NCBI GenBank assembly: GCA_003153055.1
Contig: PMBV01000430.1
Location: forward strand, 1 to 21,912
DNA from: Myxococcales bacterium
GTDB lineage: Bacteria > Myxococcota > Myxococcia > Myxococcales > Myxococcaceae
DNA: 21,912 bases
Direction of reading: 5' to 3'
Shown here: one piece after another, positions 11,247-18,436 of the stretch
Layout of the letters: every line of letters begins with the position of its first letter
How positions within the stretch are numbered: position 1 is the stretch's first letter
Made by a program: the position numbers and the translations under genes
The notes under the pieces: generated by a model
What the model was told of the DNA's origin: nothing
Databases searched by the model: none
Seen by the model: only the letters and a program-made list of their open reading frames with translations

Positions 11247-11276
11247 CTCATGACTTAAGTCAAACTCATACATGAG
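11247..11276. promoter_or_regulatory. Two adjacent palindromes, candidate operator or terminator
   Basis: TGACTTAAGTCA (11251-11262) is a perfect 12-bp palindrome. CTCAT-AC-ATGAG (11265-11276) follows directly. CTCATG at 11247-11252 also pairs with CATGAG at 11271-11276. The block is clearly AT-richer than its surroundings. It lies between the MATE stop and the start of the kinase-like gene, about 140 bp upstream of that start. It could be a regulator site for the kinase/XRE pair or a terminator for the MATE transcript. Confidence 0.4.
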
Positions 11277-11281
11277 AGGTA

Positions 11282-12658
11282 TCAGGCGGGCTTGGCCGGC
11301 AGGCGTGCCGTGGTAGCGCGGGTCGTCGGGTCGGTGCCCCAGAGAATCCACCTGACGAGCCAGGCAGCCAGAGCCGCCGAGCCCACGCTGCCGGCGACGA
11401 GGCCCGCCCAGACGCCGTCGATGGGGGTGTGAAAGAGGAAGACGGTCACGTAGGCGACGGGCACCGAGAGGACAAAGAGGCGGACCAGCACGATGAGGAG
11501 CGAGAGGTTCGGGTAGTTGAGGCCGAGGAGAATGCGGGCCGACATCAACACCACTGCCATCATCGGGTACGAGAACACCATGTAGAGCAAGTAATGCCGG
11601 CCCACGGCGATGGTGGCCTCGTCGCCGGTGAAGGCACGCATCACGTACGCACTGAGGGAGAAGGCAACCACACCCAGGACGGTGGCGAGGATGACGGCCC
11701 ACCGGCCAGCGTAGAGGGCGGTCTTCCGCACGAGATCGGCCCGCCCGGCCCCGGCGAACATGCCGATGACGGCCACGCTCCCGGCGGCGAGCCCCATCAC
11801 CGGCATCACGGCCATCTGGTCGACGCGCTGCCCCACGCCCACCGCCGCCAGCGCCGCGTCGCCGAACGAGGCCACCACCTTGTTGATGAACATCGAGCCA
11901 ATGGCCATGGAGAGCTGAGTCAGGCTGTTGGGGACACCGAGGGCCAGCACGGCCTTCACCGCCCGCCACTCGGGCATCAGGCTCTTCCAATGGAGCCGCA
12001 CCACGTTCTGCCCCCGCCAGAGCAACAGGGAGAGCATGATCGCCATGGCCAGCGTCTGCGACACCAGGCCCGAGAGCGCCGCGCCTCGCAGGCCCTGGCC
12101 CAGGGGGAAGATGAAGAGCCAGTCGAGGCCCATGGCGACCACCATGACGCCTCCCATCACGAACATGGGGGTCTTGGCGTCACCCTCGCCCTGGAGCACG
12201 AAGCGGAGGAACGCGGCGACGAACATCACCGGGGCGGTGAGCGCGAGGACGAAGAAGTACTCCCATGCGGGCTCGAAGACCTCGGCGGTGGCGCCCAGGC
12301 GGCGGATCAACTGGTGGCCGAAGCCGACCCCGAGCAGCGCGAAGGCCACCCCGAGGAAGAGGCCCAGCGCGATGGCCGTGCCGCCGATGCGCTCGGCCTC
12401 CTGCACGTCTCGGCGCCCGATGGCCTGCGCGACGAGCGCGGTGATGGCCGTGCCCACCCCGTTGATGATGGAGATCATCGTGAAGAACAGGGGCAGCATC
12501 AACGTGAGGCCCGCCAGCGCCGCGGAGCCGAGCCGGCCCACGAAGGCCGTCTCGATCACGGTGCCGACCACCATGAGGACCATGCCTCCCATCATCGGAG
12601 CGGACACGACCCAGACGGCGCGTTGAGGACGCTCCAGGAACTGATCGAGCCGACTCAT
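11282..12658 (-). CDS. MATE-family efflux transporter
   Basis: A 458-residue inner-membrane protein with about twelve hydrophobic segments in two similar halves, as expected for multidrug and toxin extrusion exporters driven by Na+ or H+. Typical features are VIETAFVGRLGSAALAGL in the first helix pair, QAIGRRDVQEAERIG in the loop after helix 2, and GDAALAAVGVGQRVDQM at the start of the second half. Its ATG overlaps the stop of the preceding large exported protein by four bases (ATGA), so the two are translationally coupled. The substrate cannot be read from sequence. Last gene of the CheW-CheW-receiver run. Confidence 0.9.
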   Translation of the reverse strand: MSRLDQFLERPQRAVWVVSAPMMGGMVLMVVGTVIETAFVGRLGSAALAGLTLMLPLFFTMISIINGVGTAITALVAQAIGRRDVQEAERIGGTAIALGLFLGVAFALLGVGFGHQLIRRLGATAEVFEPAWEYFFVLALTAPVMFVAAFLRFVLQGEGDAKTPMFVMGGVMVVAMGLDWLFIFPLGQGLRGAALSGLVSQTLAMAIMLSLLLWRGQNVVRLHWKSLMPEWRAVKAVLALGVPNSLTQLSMAIGSMFINKVVASFGDAALAAVGVGQRVDQMAVMPVMGLAAGSVAVIGMFAGAGRADLVRKTALYAGRWAVILATVLGVVAFSLSAYVMRAFTGDEATIAVGRHYLLYMVFSYPMMAVVLMSARILLGLNYPNLSLLIVLVRLFVLSVPVAYVTVFLFHTPIDGVWAGLVAGSVGSAALAAWLVRWILWGTDPTTRATTARLPAKPA

Positions 12659-14604
12659 GGGCGGCGCAGCGCCTTGCTCACCGCCAGCTCGGCTCTGGCA
12701 CCATCGCGCCCCACCGAGTCGACCAGGGCCCGCACCGCCGCTGCCTCGAGCGGCTCGGCGGACACCGGGGCCACCACCGGCACGGCGACCAGCATCGGCA
12801 CGAGGTACCTTTGGTGAGCCGAGGCGTCGACCTCGAAGAACTGCTCCGCTCCCACGGGCACGTCAATCTCGGGCGGCCTGGCAAACCCCACCGTCAGCTC
12901 CCGCCTCGCCACGCCGGTGATCACCGCGTGTTGGCGCGCCTCACCCATCGGCGAGGCCGCGGCCGACGCCCGGCGCACGTCTCTCAAGAGCCCCGGCTCA
13001 CGCCTCCACGCCGAGAGGTACCTGCGGGCCGCCAGCACCTCGGGGCCAGCGCCTGGGCTCCCCAATGCCAGCGCCTCGAGGCCCCTGAGCACCTGCACCA
13101 AGCTGGCCGCCTGCACCAACACCGGGGCGCTCGTCTCGGGGGAGGCGACCCTGATTCCCCCCAGGCCCTCGGCCACCAGCGCCGCTCGCATGGCCTCGAG
13201 AGACTCGGCGAGCCCGGCATAGACGCTGGCCAATGGATCGATCTCGAGCGACGGCGGCACTCGCAGCCGAACCACCAGCTCGCGGCGCACCCCCACCTCG
13301 GCCGGAGCCTCGACCAACCCGGCTCGCGGCACCGTGGCGCCACCGAGGAGCGCGACGAAGCTGGCCTTGAGCACGTCACGCCAACCCGAGTCGAGCGTCA
13401 GGGACTCGAGCAGCTCCGGCGCCACGAAGGGCACCAGCGCCGCTTCCCGCGCCGATGGCCACATGCCACCCGACGGCCTCACCCGGCTGTCCTGCACCGC
13501 GGCGGCGAGCTCCTCCCACGCCTCGCTGCGCTCCGCCGGCCCGAGGGCACGCTGGAAGGCGGCGAAGGGCGTCGAGGGGAGCGCCAGGAGCCCCGGGGGT
13601 TGCCGCGCCCCGTCGGGGAGCTGGGCGATGAAGTCGTCGAGGCCGTCGAGCACCTGACCCGGCTCGCCCTTCGCCTGCGCGCGCCACCCCTCGAGGGGCT
13701 CGACCAGCGGCGCTCCGAGAAATCGATCTCTTCGCCGTGCCAGGGTCGCCGCGAGGGCCTTGAGCTTCGGGTCGCCGTCGACCACCGACAAGAAGGTCAG
13801 CACGGCGCTAGCGCCCGCGCGGCTGGCCTCGAAGGGCCTGGCCAACGCCCGGTCGCGCACCCACCCGCACGACAGCTCGGCCGAGGCGATCCACGGGGCC
13901 CGAGTGGGCCGAAGCGTCGCGTCGAGGGTGATGGCCTCGAGCTCGACCCTCGCCGCCTTCGCCACGTCGGGCGCGCCCCGGGTGGCCTCGGCGACTCGTT
14001 TGGCCTTGAGGCAAGCGCTCGCCGCCACCACCCGGGCCCCGAGGAGCAGCGCACCATCGCGGGCACCGCCCTGAGTCGTCCCGGCGCGACGCACGGCCTC
14101 GCTCGCCACCTTGCCCCACAGCTCGCGCCGCAGCCGCTCCGAGTCGAGCTCCACCGCCGCCAACACCGCCTCCTCGAGGGAGCGCACCTGGGAGGCCACC
14201 GCCTCGGCCGAGAGGAGCACCTTCGGCGAATCGGGGTGCAGCGCCGCCCGCAGCCTCGCGCCCGAACGCCGACCGAGCGGATCGACCGACGCCATCGGCT
14301 CGTCGGAGACCGAGGCGAAGCTGGTGGCTAAGGGGCGGGCTTCTCCGCTGCGCCCCAGGGTCAGCTCGAGGGGAGCCCAGCCAACCCTCACCCGCGCTTC
14401 CCGAGGCAGCCCCTCGAGAAACGCCTTCACTCGCTTCTCACCGAAGGCGTCGATGGCGTCGGCGGTAGCGCCGGAGCTCTTGATCGCCGTGAGATCGAAG
14501 CGGTACTCCACGCCGCCATCAACGAGGATCCGCGCGGCGTACGGCCAGGCGTCGGCCATCGGCGCGGCGACCAACATCGAGACCAGCCAAGGCAACGGCG
14601 TCAC
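12655..14604 (-). CDS. Large exported protein of unknown function
   Basis: A 649-residue protein I do not recognise. It begins with a likely signal peptide (hydrophobic PLPWLVSMLVAAP, possible cleavage after MADA). There are no further membrane segments, so a periplasmic or exported location is inferred. The rest is Ala/Arg/Leu-rich and mostly helical. The start is a GTG overlapping the receiver gene's stop (GTGA), and its own stop overlaps the MATE start, so it is locked into the operon on both sides. That suggests a role with the chemosensory signal or the transporter, but nothing in the sequence names it. Confidence 0.7.
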   Translation of the reverse strand: MTPLPWLVSMLVAAPMADAWPYAARILVDGGVEYRFDLTAIKSSGATADAIDAFGEKRVKAFLEGLPREARVRVGWAPLELTLGRSGEARPLATSFASVSDEPMASVDPLGRRSGARLRAALHPDSPKVLLSAEAVASQVRSLEEAVLAAVELDSERLRRELWGKVASEAVRRAGTTQGGARDGALLLGARVVAASACLKAKRVAEATRGAPDVAKAARVELEAITLDATLRPTRAPWIASAELSCGWVRDRALARPFEASRAGASAVLTFLSVVDGDPKLKALAATLARRRDRFLGAPLVEPLEGWRAQAKGEPGQVLDGLDDFIAQLPDGARQPPGLLALPSTPFAAFQRALGPAERSEAWEELAAAVQDSRVRPSGGMWPSAREAALVPFVAPELLESLTLDSGWRDVLKASFVALLGGATVPRAGLVEAPAEVGVRRELVVRLRVPPSLEIDPLASVYAGLAESLEAMRAALVAEGLGGIRVASPETSAPVLVQAASLVQVLRGLEALALGSPGAGPEVLAARRYLSAWRREPGLLRDVRRASAAASPMGEARQHAVITGVARRELTVGFARPPEIDVPVGAEQFFEVDASAHQRYLVPMLVAVPVVAPVSAEPLEAAAVRALVDSVGRDGARAELAVSKALRRP

Positions 14605-14990
14605 TTCGGCGAGGCCTCCTCCCGCTCGAGGAGCCGGGTGACGGTGGCCACCACCTGATGCGCCTGCACCGGCTTGACCAGGTACGCGCTCGCGCCCAGC
14701 CGCATGGCCCGTTCTCGATCGACCGCGGCGGACTCAGTGGTGATGACGATGATGGGCACCTTGGCGTGGGCGGGGTCATGCCTCAAGTGCGAGACGAGCT
14801 TGAGTCCGTCGAGCACCGGCATGTTGATGTCCGTCAGCACGAGATCGAAGGGCCCGTCTTGGAGCTTCTTCAGGGCCTCGGCGCCATCGCCGGCCTCTGT
14901 GCACTGGGCATCTCTCAGGCGCTCGAGCGCGTACACCACCGAGTGGCGGAGATGGGGGGAGTCATCGACCACCAGGACCCGAATCGTCAT
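14601..14990 (-). CDS. Single-domain CheY-like response regulator
   Basis: A 129-residue receiver domain with no output domain. The acidic pocket is Asp9/Asp10 (VLVVDDSPHLRHS), the phospho-acceptor is Asp54 (LTDINMPVLDG), the switch Thr lies in IVITTES, and the conserved Lys is Lys106 (YLVKP). CheY proteins carry the phosphate from CheA to a target. Here the gene sits 88 bp downstream of two cheW genes and is fused by a 4-bp overlap to the exported protein and then MATE. It is probably the output of the local CheA, though no flagellar or pilus target is nearby. Confidence 0.9.
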   Translation of the reverse strand: MTIRVLVVDDSPHLRHSVVYALERLRDAQCTEAGDGAEALKKLQDGPFDLVLTDINMPVLDGLKLVSHLRHDPAHAKVPIIVITTESAAVDRERAMRLGASAYLVKPVQAHQVVATVTRLLEREEASPK

Positions 14991-15078
14991 TCGCCGCGGA
15001 CGCTATTCGTTTTGAGGCCCGAGTGCTCGATCGAGGTGCATAGGTCAGCCGTGCGCCAGTCGAATGAGGGTGGCCACG

Positions 15079-15543
15079 TCAAGGCGCTTCACCCGACACG
15101 AGGGCCTTCACGTCGAGGAGCAGCTTGAGCGACGGGGGCTCGCCGCACACGCCCAGAACGTGAGGGCGGGCCCCGGGGCGCTCGGCCAGGGGAGCGGGCC
15201 GGAGCGACTGGCGAGGCACCCGGATGACCTGGAGGACCGCGTCGACGATGAAGCCCACCCGTCGCGCGCCCAGGCGGCACACCACCAGGCGCTCCCGGTT
15301 CCTCGGCTTGCCGCTGGCTGACAGGCTGGCGCGCTCGTCGGGCCAGACGCCGAGGCGCTTGCGCACGTCGACCACCGGGAGCACCTCTCCGCGCAGCCGG
15401 GTCACCCCCTCGAGGAACGAGGGCGCCCTGGGCACGGCGGTGATGAGGGGCACTGGGAGGATCTCCTCGACGCGGCGGAGATCGACCACGAAGCTCTCGC
15501 TCCCGACGCGCCACACGCACAGCTGGAGCAGCTCGTCGCTCAC
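15079..15543 (-). CDS. CheW-like adaptor, second copy
   Basis: A 154-residue CheW domain protein. Family features are LCVWRVGSESFVVDLRRVEEI at the N-terminus, VTRLRGEVLPVVDVRKRLG in the middle, and VVCRLGARRVGFIVDAVLQVIRV after it. CheW couples receptors to CheA. Its GTG start overlaps the upstream cheW stop (GTGA). The last 20 residues, after RPHVLGVCG, are short for the family and lack a strong final beta-strand pattern, but the domain looks intact. Confidence 0.85.
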   Translation of the reverse strand: MSDELLQLCVWRVGSESFVVDLRRVEEILPVPLITAVPRAPSFLEGVTRLRGEVLPVVDVRKRLGVWPDERASLSASGKPRNRERLVVCRLGARRVGFIVDAVLQVIRVPRQSLRPAPLAERPGARPHVLGVCGEPPSLKLLLDVKALVSGEAP

Positions 15544-16091
15544 GCCAGCGCCTGCTCGACGTCGAGGAGGATGTAGAGGGTGCCGTCTTTCCGTGCCAGT
15601 CCGGCGATGGCGTTCTTCTCGTGGCCCAGGGTAGGAGGGGGCTCGAGGCGAGAGAGCGACAGCTTGACCGACCCCATCACTCGATCCACCAGGATGCCGG
15701 CGTCACCTTCGGGGTCTCGCACGAGCACGATGCGGGTCGCGCGGGGGAGGTCTCCTGGCCCCCACACCACGGGCGCTGCCTGGGCCAGCTTGAGCGCCAC
15801 CTTGACGTCGTAGAGAGGCAGCATCTCACCGCGCACGTTGATGAGGCCGATGACGTTCTTCTGGGCCCGGGGCACCTCGGTGACGGCGCTGACCTTGAGG
15901 ATCTCCCGCACCGCCGCCACGGGGATGGCGTAGGTCTCGTGCTCCAGCTCGAAGGCGAGGAATTCTTCGGGGGTCTCCTCGGCGACCGCGGGGGCCGTGT
16001 CATCGACCTGGGGAGCCAGATCGAGGAAGGCGCCCACCTCCTCGTCAGGACGGAACAAGAATCGCTCGACCAGCTCGGCGAACCGGGCCAT
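15540..16091 (-). CDS. CheW-like adaptor, first copy
   Basis: A 183-residue protein with a short acidic N-terminal extension (about residues 1-45, including EEVGAFLDLAPQVDD). A CheW domain follows: EEFLAFELEHETYAIPVAAV, VIGLINVRGEMLPLYDV and GDAGILVDRVMGSVKLSL, ending LLDVEQALA. ATG 16091 is preferred because the open frame upstream (to 16193) runs into the divergent sigma gene; no good ribosome-binding site is visible. It heads the CheW-CheW-receiver-exported protein-MATE run. Two different CheWs next to each other suggest a two-adaptor array or two receptor classes. Confidence 0.85.
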   Translation of the reverse strand: MARFAELVERFLFRPDEEVGAFLDLAPQVDDTAPAVAEETPEEFLAFELEHETYAIPVAAVREILKVSAVTEVPRAQKNVIGLINVRGEMLPLYDVKVALKLAQAAPVVWGPGDLPRATRIVLVRDPEGDAGILVDRVMGSVKLSLSRLEPPPTLGHEKNAIAGLARKDGTLYILLDVEQALA

Positions 16092-16168
16092 AGGGGCGCA
16101 GCATCGCGCGGGAGCGGTCGGGAGAAAAGCTCCGTCTTCTGCCGAGGTGTGTGCCAGTTTCTCTCTCG
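16092..16168. promoter_or_regulatory. Divergent promoter region, cheW / sigma factor
   Basis: A 77-bp gap between divergent starts, so promoters for both the chemosensory run and the sigma gene are likely here. I see no clear consensus element. The actual gap shrinks to 59 bp if the sigma gene starts at GTG 16151. Confidence 0.35.
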
Positions 16169-16819
16169 ATGGGTGACGATCTCGAGCTGGCACGCCGGGC
16201 GCTGTCGAATGAGGCCACGGCCCTCGAGGAGCTCGATCGCCGCATCGCCACCGAAGCTGGGCGGGTCGGCTCCACCTGGGGCATCGCAGCCGACGAGCTC
16301 CGCCAGGCGCTCCGAGAGCGGGTGCTGGTGGCCGAGCCGGGGCAAGCGCCTCGCTTGAGCCTCTACGACGGAACCGGGCCCCTCGCGGCGTGGCTTCGAA
16401 CGGTGGCGGTGCGGGTGTCGAGCAACTTGAAGCGCATGGCCCCTCGCGAGGACCTGGTCTCCTCGGTGCCCGAGGTGGCGCTCGTCAGCCCCGACCCCGA
16501 GCTGGCGCTCCTTCGGCTGCGACACCGGGCGCACTTCCGGGAGGCCTTCGGCGAAGCGGTGCGGGCCCTCGACGCGACGGAGCGCACGGTGCTGCGGCTC
16601 CACGCCATCGACGGGCTGAGCCTGGCGAGCATCGGCACGATGTTCCAGAGAGACGCCTCGAGCGTGTCTCGATGGCTGTCCCGAATCCGCGCGAAGCTGC
16701 TCGTCGGCACGAGAGGCGCCCTGGCGCGGCACCTGAAGCTCGAGGGCTCGGAGCTCGACTCGCTGATGCGCCTGGCCGACAGCGAGCTGACGGTCAGTCT
16801 GTCAACGCTCCTCGCCTGA
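16169..16819 (+). CDS. Sigma-70 family factor, Myxococcales type
   Basis: A 216-residue protein resembling the sigma-70-like factors expanded in Myxococcales (TIGR03001-like). A region-2-like segment includes WLRTVAVRVSSNLKR (about residues 75-89). Region 4 is LDATERTVLRLHAIDGLSLA with the helix-turn-helix IGTMFQRDASSVSRWLSRIRAK (134-176), which would contact the -35 element. ATG 16169 is used; GTG 16151 is an alternative with GAGG 3 nt upstream. No HC2 anti-sigma gene is directly adjacent. The nearest candidate is the zinc-finger kinase at 18437, on the same strand but beyond an inserted cassette. It is divergent from cheW. Confidence 0.8.
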   Translation: MGDDLELARRALSNEATALEELDRRIATEAGRVGSTWGIAADELRQALRERVLVAEPGQAPRLSLYDGTGPLAAWLRTVAVRVSSNLKRMAPREDLVSSVPEVALVSPDPELALLRLRHRAHFREAFGEAVRALDATERTVLRLHAIDGLSLASIGTMFQRDASSVSRWLSRIRAKLLVGTRGALARHLKLEGSELDSLMRLADSELTVSLSTLLA

Positions 16820-16873
16820 GCCAAGCTCCTCGCTGAGTGCTCGCCACGATCTTCGATGCCGGGCCCACGAGCA

Positions 16874-17431
16874 TTACAGCAAGCTGGCTTGGACGGAGCC
16901 CCGGTCGTCGCCCTGCTCAGCGACAGACTCCTTGCTCACGCGCTCCTTCAGCGGGTCTTTGCAGCGCGAAAGGAAGTGCTCCCAGTCGTTCTCTGATTTG
17001 ACGTCGACGAACTCGTGCTTCGGCGCCACGTAGACGACGACCTTCTTGTGGCGTTGGATGAGCCGCAATACGTTCATCATCGTGCCGACGCTTTCGCTGT
17101 CCCAGAGCATGAGCCCAACGGTTGCCTCTTCAGCCATCGCGCGATCCTTGGTGGCGTAGAAGCTGAAGTCCTTGCGCTTGCTGCTCTTCGGAACAGGCAC
17201 CGTCCGGGTCGGCCAGCCCCCTCGATTGTTGCGGCATGCGTCGCCCGAGCAGAAGACCTCGACCAGGTCATAGTCCTTCGCGCGGAGGTACTCCTGCACG
17301 GCCTTGTCCGCTCCGTTGGCATCTCCGACGAGGACCTGCAGGCGCTTCTCGACCATTCGGTCGATACGGCGCTTCACTTCTGCGTCGAGCCGGCTGATGC
17401 GCCGAGAGCCGCCGATGAACACCTTGGTCAT
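16874..17431 (-). CDS. SLOG/Rossmann-fold putative nucleotide-binding protein
   Basis: A 185-residue protein that opens with VFIGGSRRISRLDAEVKRRI, followed by LQVLVGDANGADKAVQEYL. This glycine-rich pattern is typical of SLOG/DUF2493-like folds that bind or cleave nucleotide derivatives. A central block has ATKDRAMAEEATVGLMLWD and SVGTMMNVLRLI, followed by KKVVVYVAPKHEF. Two hand-counted 60-base lines here give 55-58% G+C, against 73% in the kinase gene at 18437, suggesting acquisition. Its ATG overlaps the phosphoribosyltransferase stop (ATGA). I recall such SLOG proteins paired with ComF-like phosphoribosyltransferases; the biochemical role is unknown to me, and a defence or nucleotide-signalling role is only inference. 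Confidence 0.75.
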   Translation of the reverse strand: MTKVFIGGSRRISRLDAEVKRRIDRMVEKRLQVLVGDANGADKAVQEYLRAKDYDLVEVFCSGDACRNNRGGWPTRTVPVPKSSKRKDFSFYATKDRAMAEEATVGLMLWDSESVGTMMNVLRLIQRHKKVVVYVAPKHEFVDVKSENDWEHFLSRCKDPLKERVSKESVAEQGDDRGSVQASLL

Positions 17432-17769
17432 TGGTTGCTCCGTGTCTTGGTGATCGTCAGCGCGAAGACGTCTGCCGCCGCGCCGCTGTCGTAGAGGGCC
17501 GCGCTGATCGCGTTCATCGTCGCGCCTGATCGGTAGAGGTCGTCGAAGAGCAGAACCTTGCGACCCTGCACCTGTGCCTTGTCGACCTGATGGGGATCGG
17601 CAAGCAGGCGAGCTCGCTCGTTGTAGTCGTAGATGTTCTTGAGCTCGGGCACGTCACGAACCCTGGTCACACAACAAAAAGCACACGGCAGGCCAAGACG
17701 CTGCGCGAGTGCCTGTGCGACCAGCAGAACGGGTTGCGTGACACGCTCCGTTCTTAGGTCCGTGGACAA
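17428..17769 (-). CDS. Phosphoribosyltransferase, N-terminally truncated
   Basis: At most 115 residues can be coded, because an in-frame stop (TGA, 17776-17778) lies two codons before the TTG used here. What remains is the C-terminal half of a ComF-like phosphoribosyltransferase: QPVLLVAQALAQRLGLP, VPELKNIYDYNERARLL, and the PRPP-binding loop KVLLFDDLYRSGATMN, ending ALTITKTRSNQ. Intact relatives are about twice as long and carry an N-terminal half before the QPV segment, which is missing. The TTG start has no convincing ribosome-binding site. The piece may be an inactive remnant or may still serve to couple translation into the SLOG gene. It is lower in G+C than the flanking genes. Confidence 0.7.
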   Translation of the reverse strand: MSTDLRTERVTQPVLLVAQALAQRLGLPCAFCCVTRVRDVPELKNIYDYNERARLLADPHQVDKAQVQGRKVLLFDDLYRSGATMNAISAALYDSGAAADVFALTITKTRSNQ

Positions 17770-17806
17770 AATTTGTCACCCCCGAGAGCACCCGGACCCA
17801 CGGACC
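17757..17806. repeat. 9-bp inverted repeat at the truncated end of the cassette
   Basis: GGTCCGTGG (17757-17765) and CCACGGACC (17798-17806) are perfect inverted copies 32 nt apart. Next to the left arm lies GACAAA-A-TTTGTC (17765-17777), a second dyad that spans the TTG start and the upstream in-frame stop of the phosphoribosyltransferase fragment. It could be a recombination or insertion boundary, a terminator without T-run, or an operator between divergent genes. Confidence 0.5.
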
Positions 17807-17920
17807 ACAAGCCCGTGCCCCATGCCTCGGGCCCGCTGACGCCGTATCGGAGGCCGTCCCCTGGTCGCGCCCCAAACGGCCCGCGCAAGGAAAAGCCCGA
17901 GCCGGTGTCTCTCCGAGAAA

Positions 17921-17926
17921 GAGGAG
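17921..17926 (+). promoter_or_regulatory. Strong ribosome-binding site for the secreted protein
   Basis: GAGGAG lies 7 nt before ATG 17934. It is among the best Shine-Dalgarno sites in the window and fixes that start. The rest of 17807-17920 is a leader with no gene. Confidence 0.75.
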
Positions 17927-17933
17927 AACACCC

Positions 17934-18425
17934 ATGCAGACCACCAGAATCGCGTCGCTCGTCTTCGCCCTCAGCACCACCGCCGTTGCGCAGGTCTCCC
18001 TCAGCTTGTCCGTCGGCGCCGAGCACAAGGTCAGCCTCGCCGGGCTCTCCAGGGTCGCCGTCGGAGACCCCGACGTGCTGGACGTTCGCACCCAAGGAAA
18101 GGACGAGCTCATCCTCAAGGGGGCCTCGCCTGGAACCACCCAGGTCCTGGCCTGGACGACGGGCCACCCCAAGCCCCAGGTCTTCTCCGTCACCGTCACC
18201 GTGCCCACCACGCCCACGTTCTCGGCCACGCTCAAGGTGGGGCAGAAGACGTCGCGGGCCGCGCCCAGCCTCCTTCGATTGGCCGTCGGTGACCCAGGAG
18301 TGCTCGAGGTCCTCCCAGCCGAGGGCGGCCTCACCCTCATCGGGCGCGCCCAAGGGTCGACGACGGTCGTTCTCCGGTTCCCAGGTGGGCGCGTGGAGAC
18401 CTGGCTGGTGACGGTCGTGGAGTAA
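17934..18425 (+). CDS. Secreted protein with two pilus/secretin N-terminal-like domains
   Basis: A 163-residue protein with a signal peptide (cleavage likely after AVA, residue 19, before QVSLSL). Two tandem copies of a PF13629-like domain follow (pilus formation / T2SS-T3SS N-terminal type), at about residues 22-90 and 97-162. The hallmark repeats are LSRVAVGDPDVLDV (38-51) and LLRLAVGDPGVLEV (113-126), each followed by a GxxxGxT-type turn (GASPGTT, GRAQGSTT). In secretin systems this domain is found in the N-terminal part of CpaC/RcpA-like proteins. Here it stands alone, with no secretin barrel. The kinase gene follows by 11 bp, so the two are surely one operon, and the kinase carries the same domain outside the membrane. 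Confidence 0.8.
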   Translation: MQTTRIASLVFALSTTAVAQVSLSLSVGAEHKVSLAGLSRVAVGDPDVLDVRTQGKDELILKGASPGTTQVLAWTTGHPKPQVFSVTVTVPTTPTFSATLKVGQKTSRAAPSLLRLAVGDPGVLEVLPAEGGLTLIGRAQGSTTVVLRFPGGRVETWLVTVVE

Positions 18426-18436
18426 GAGTCGGGCCC

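Noticed and set aside
11429..14331. Two long plus-strand frames opposite the MATE and exported-protein genes
   Set aside because: Low-complexity Glu/His/Arg/Gly-rich translations, antisense to genes with signal peptide or transmembrane pattern and overlapping starts and stops.
16820..16873. Terminator or matching cassette boundary after the sigma gene
   Set aside because: I found no stem of more than about 4 bp and no copy of the GGTCCGTGG motif.
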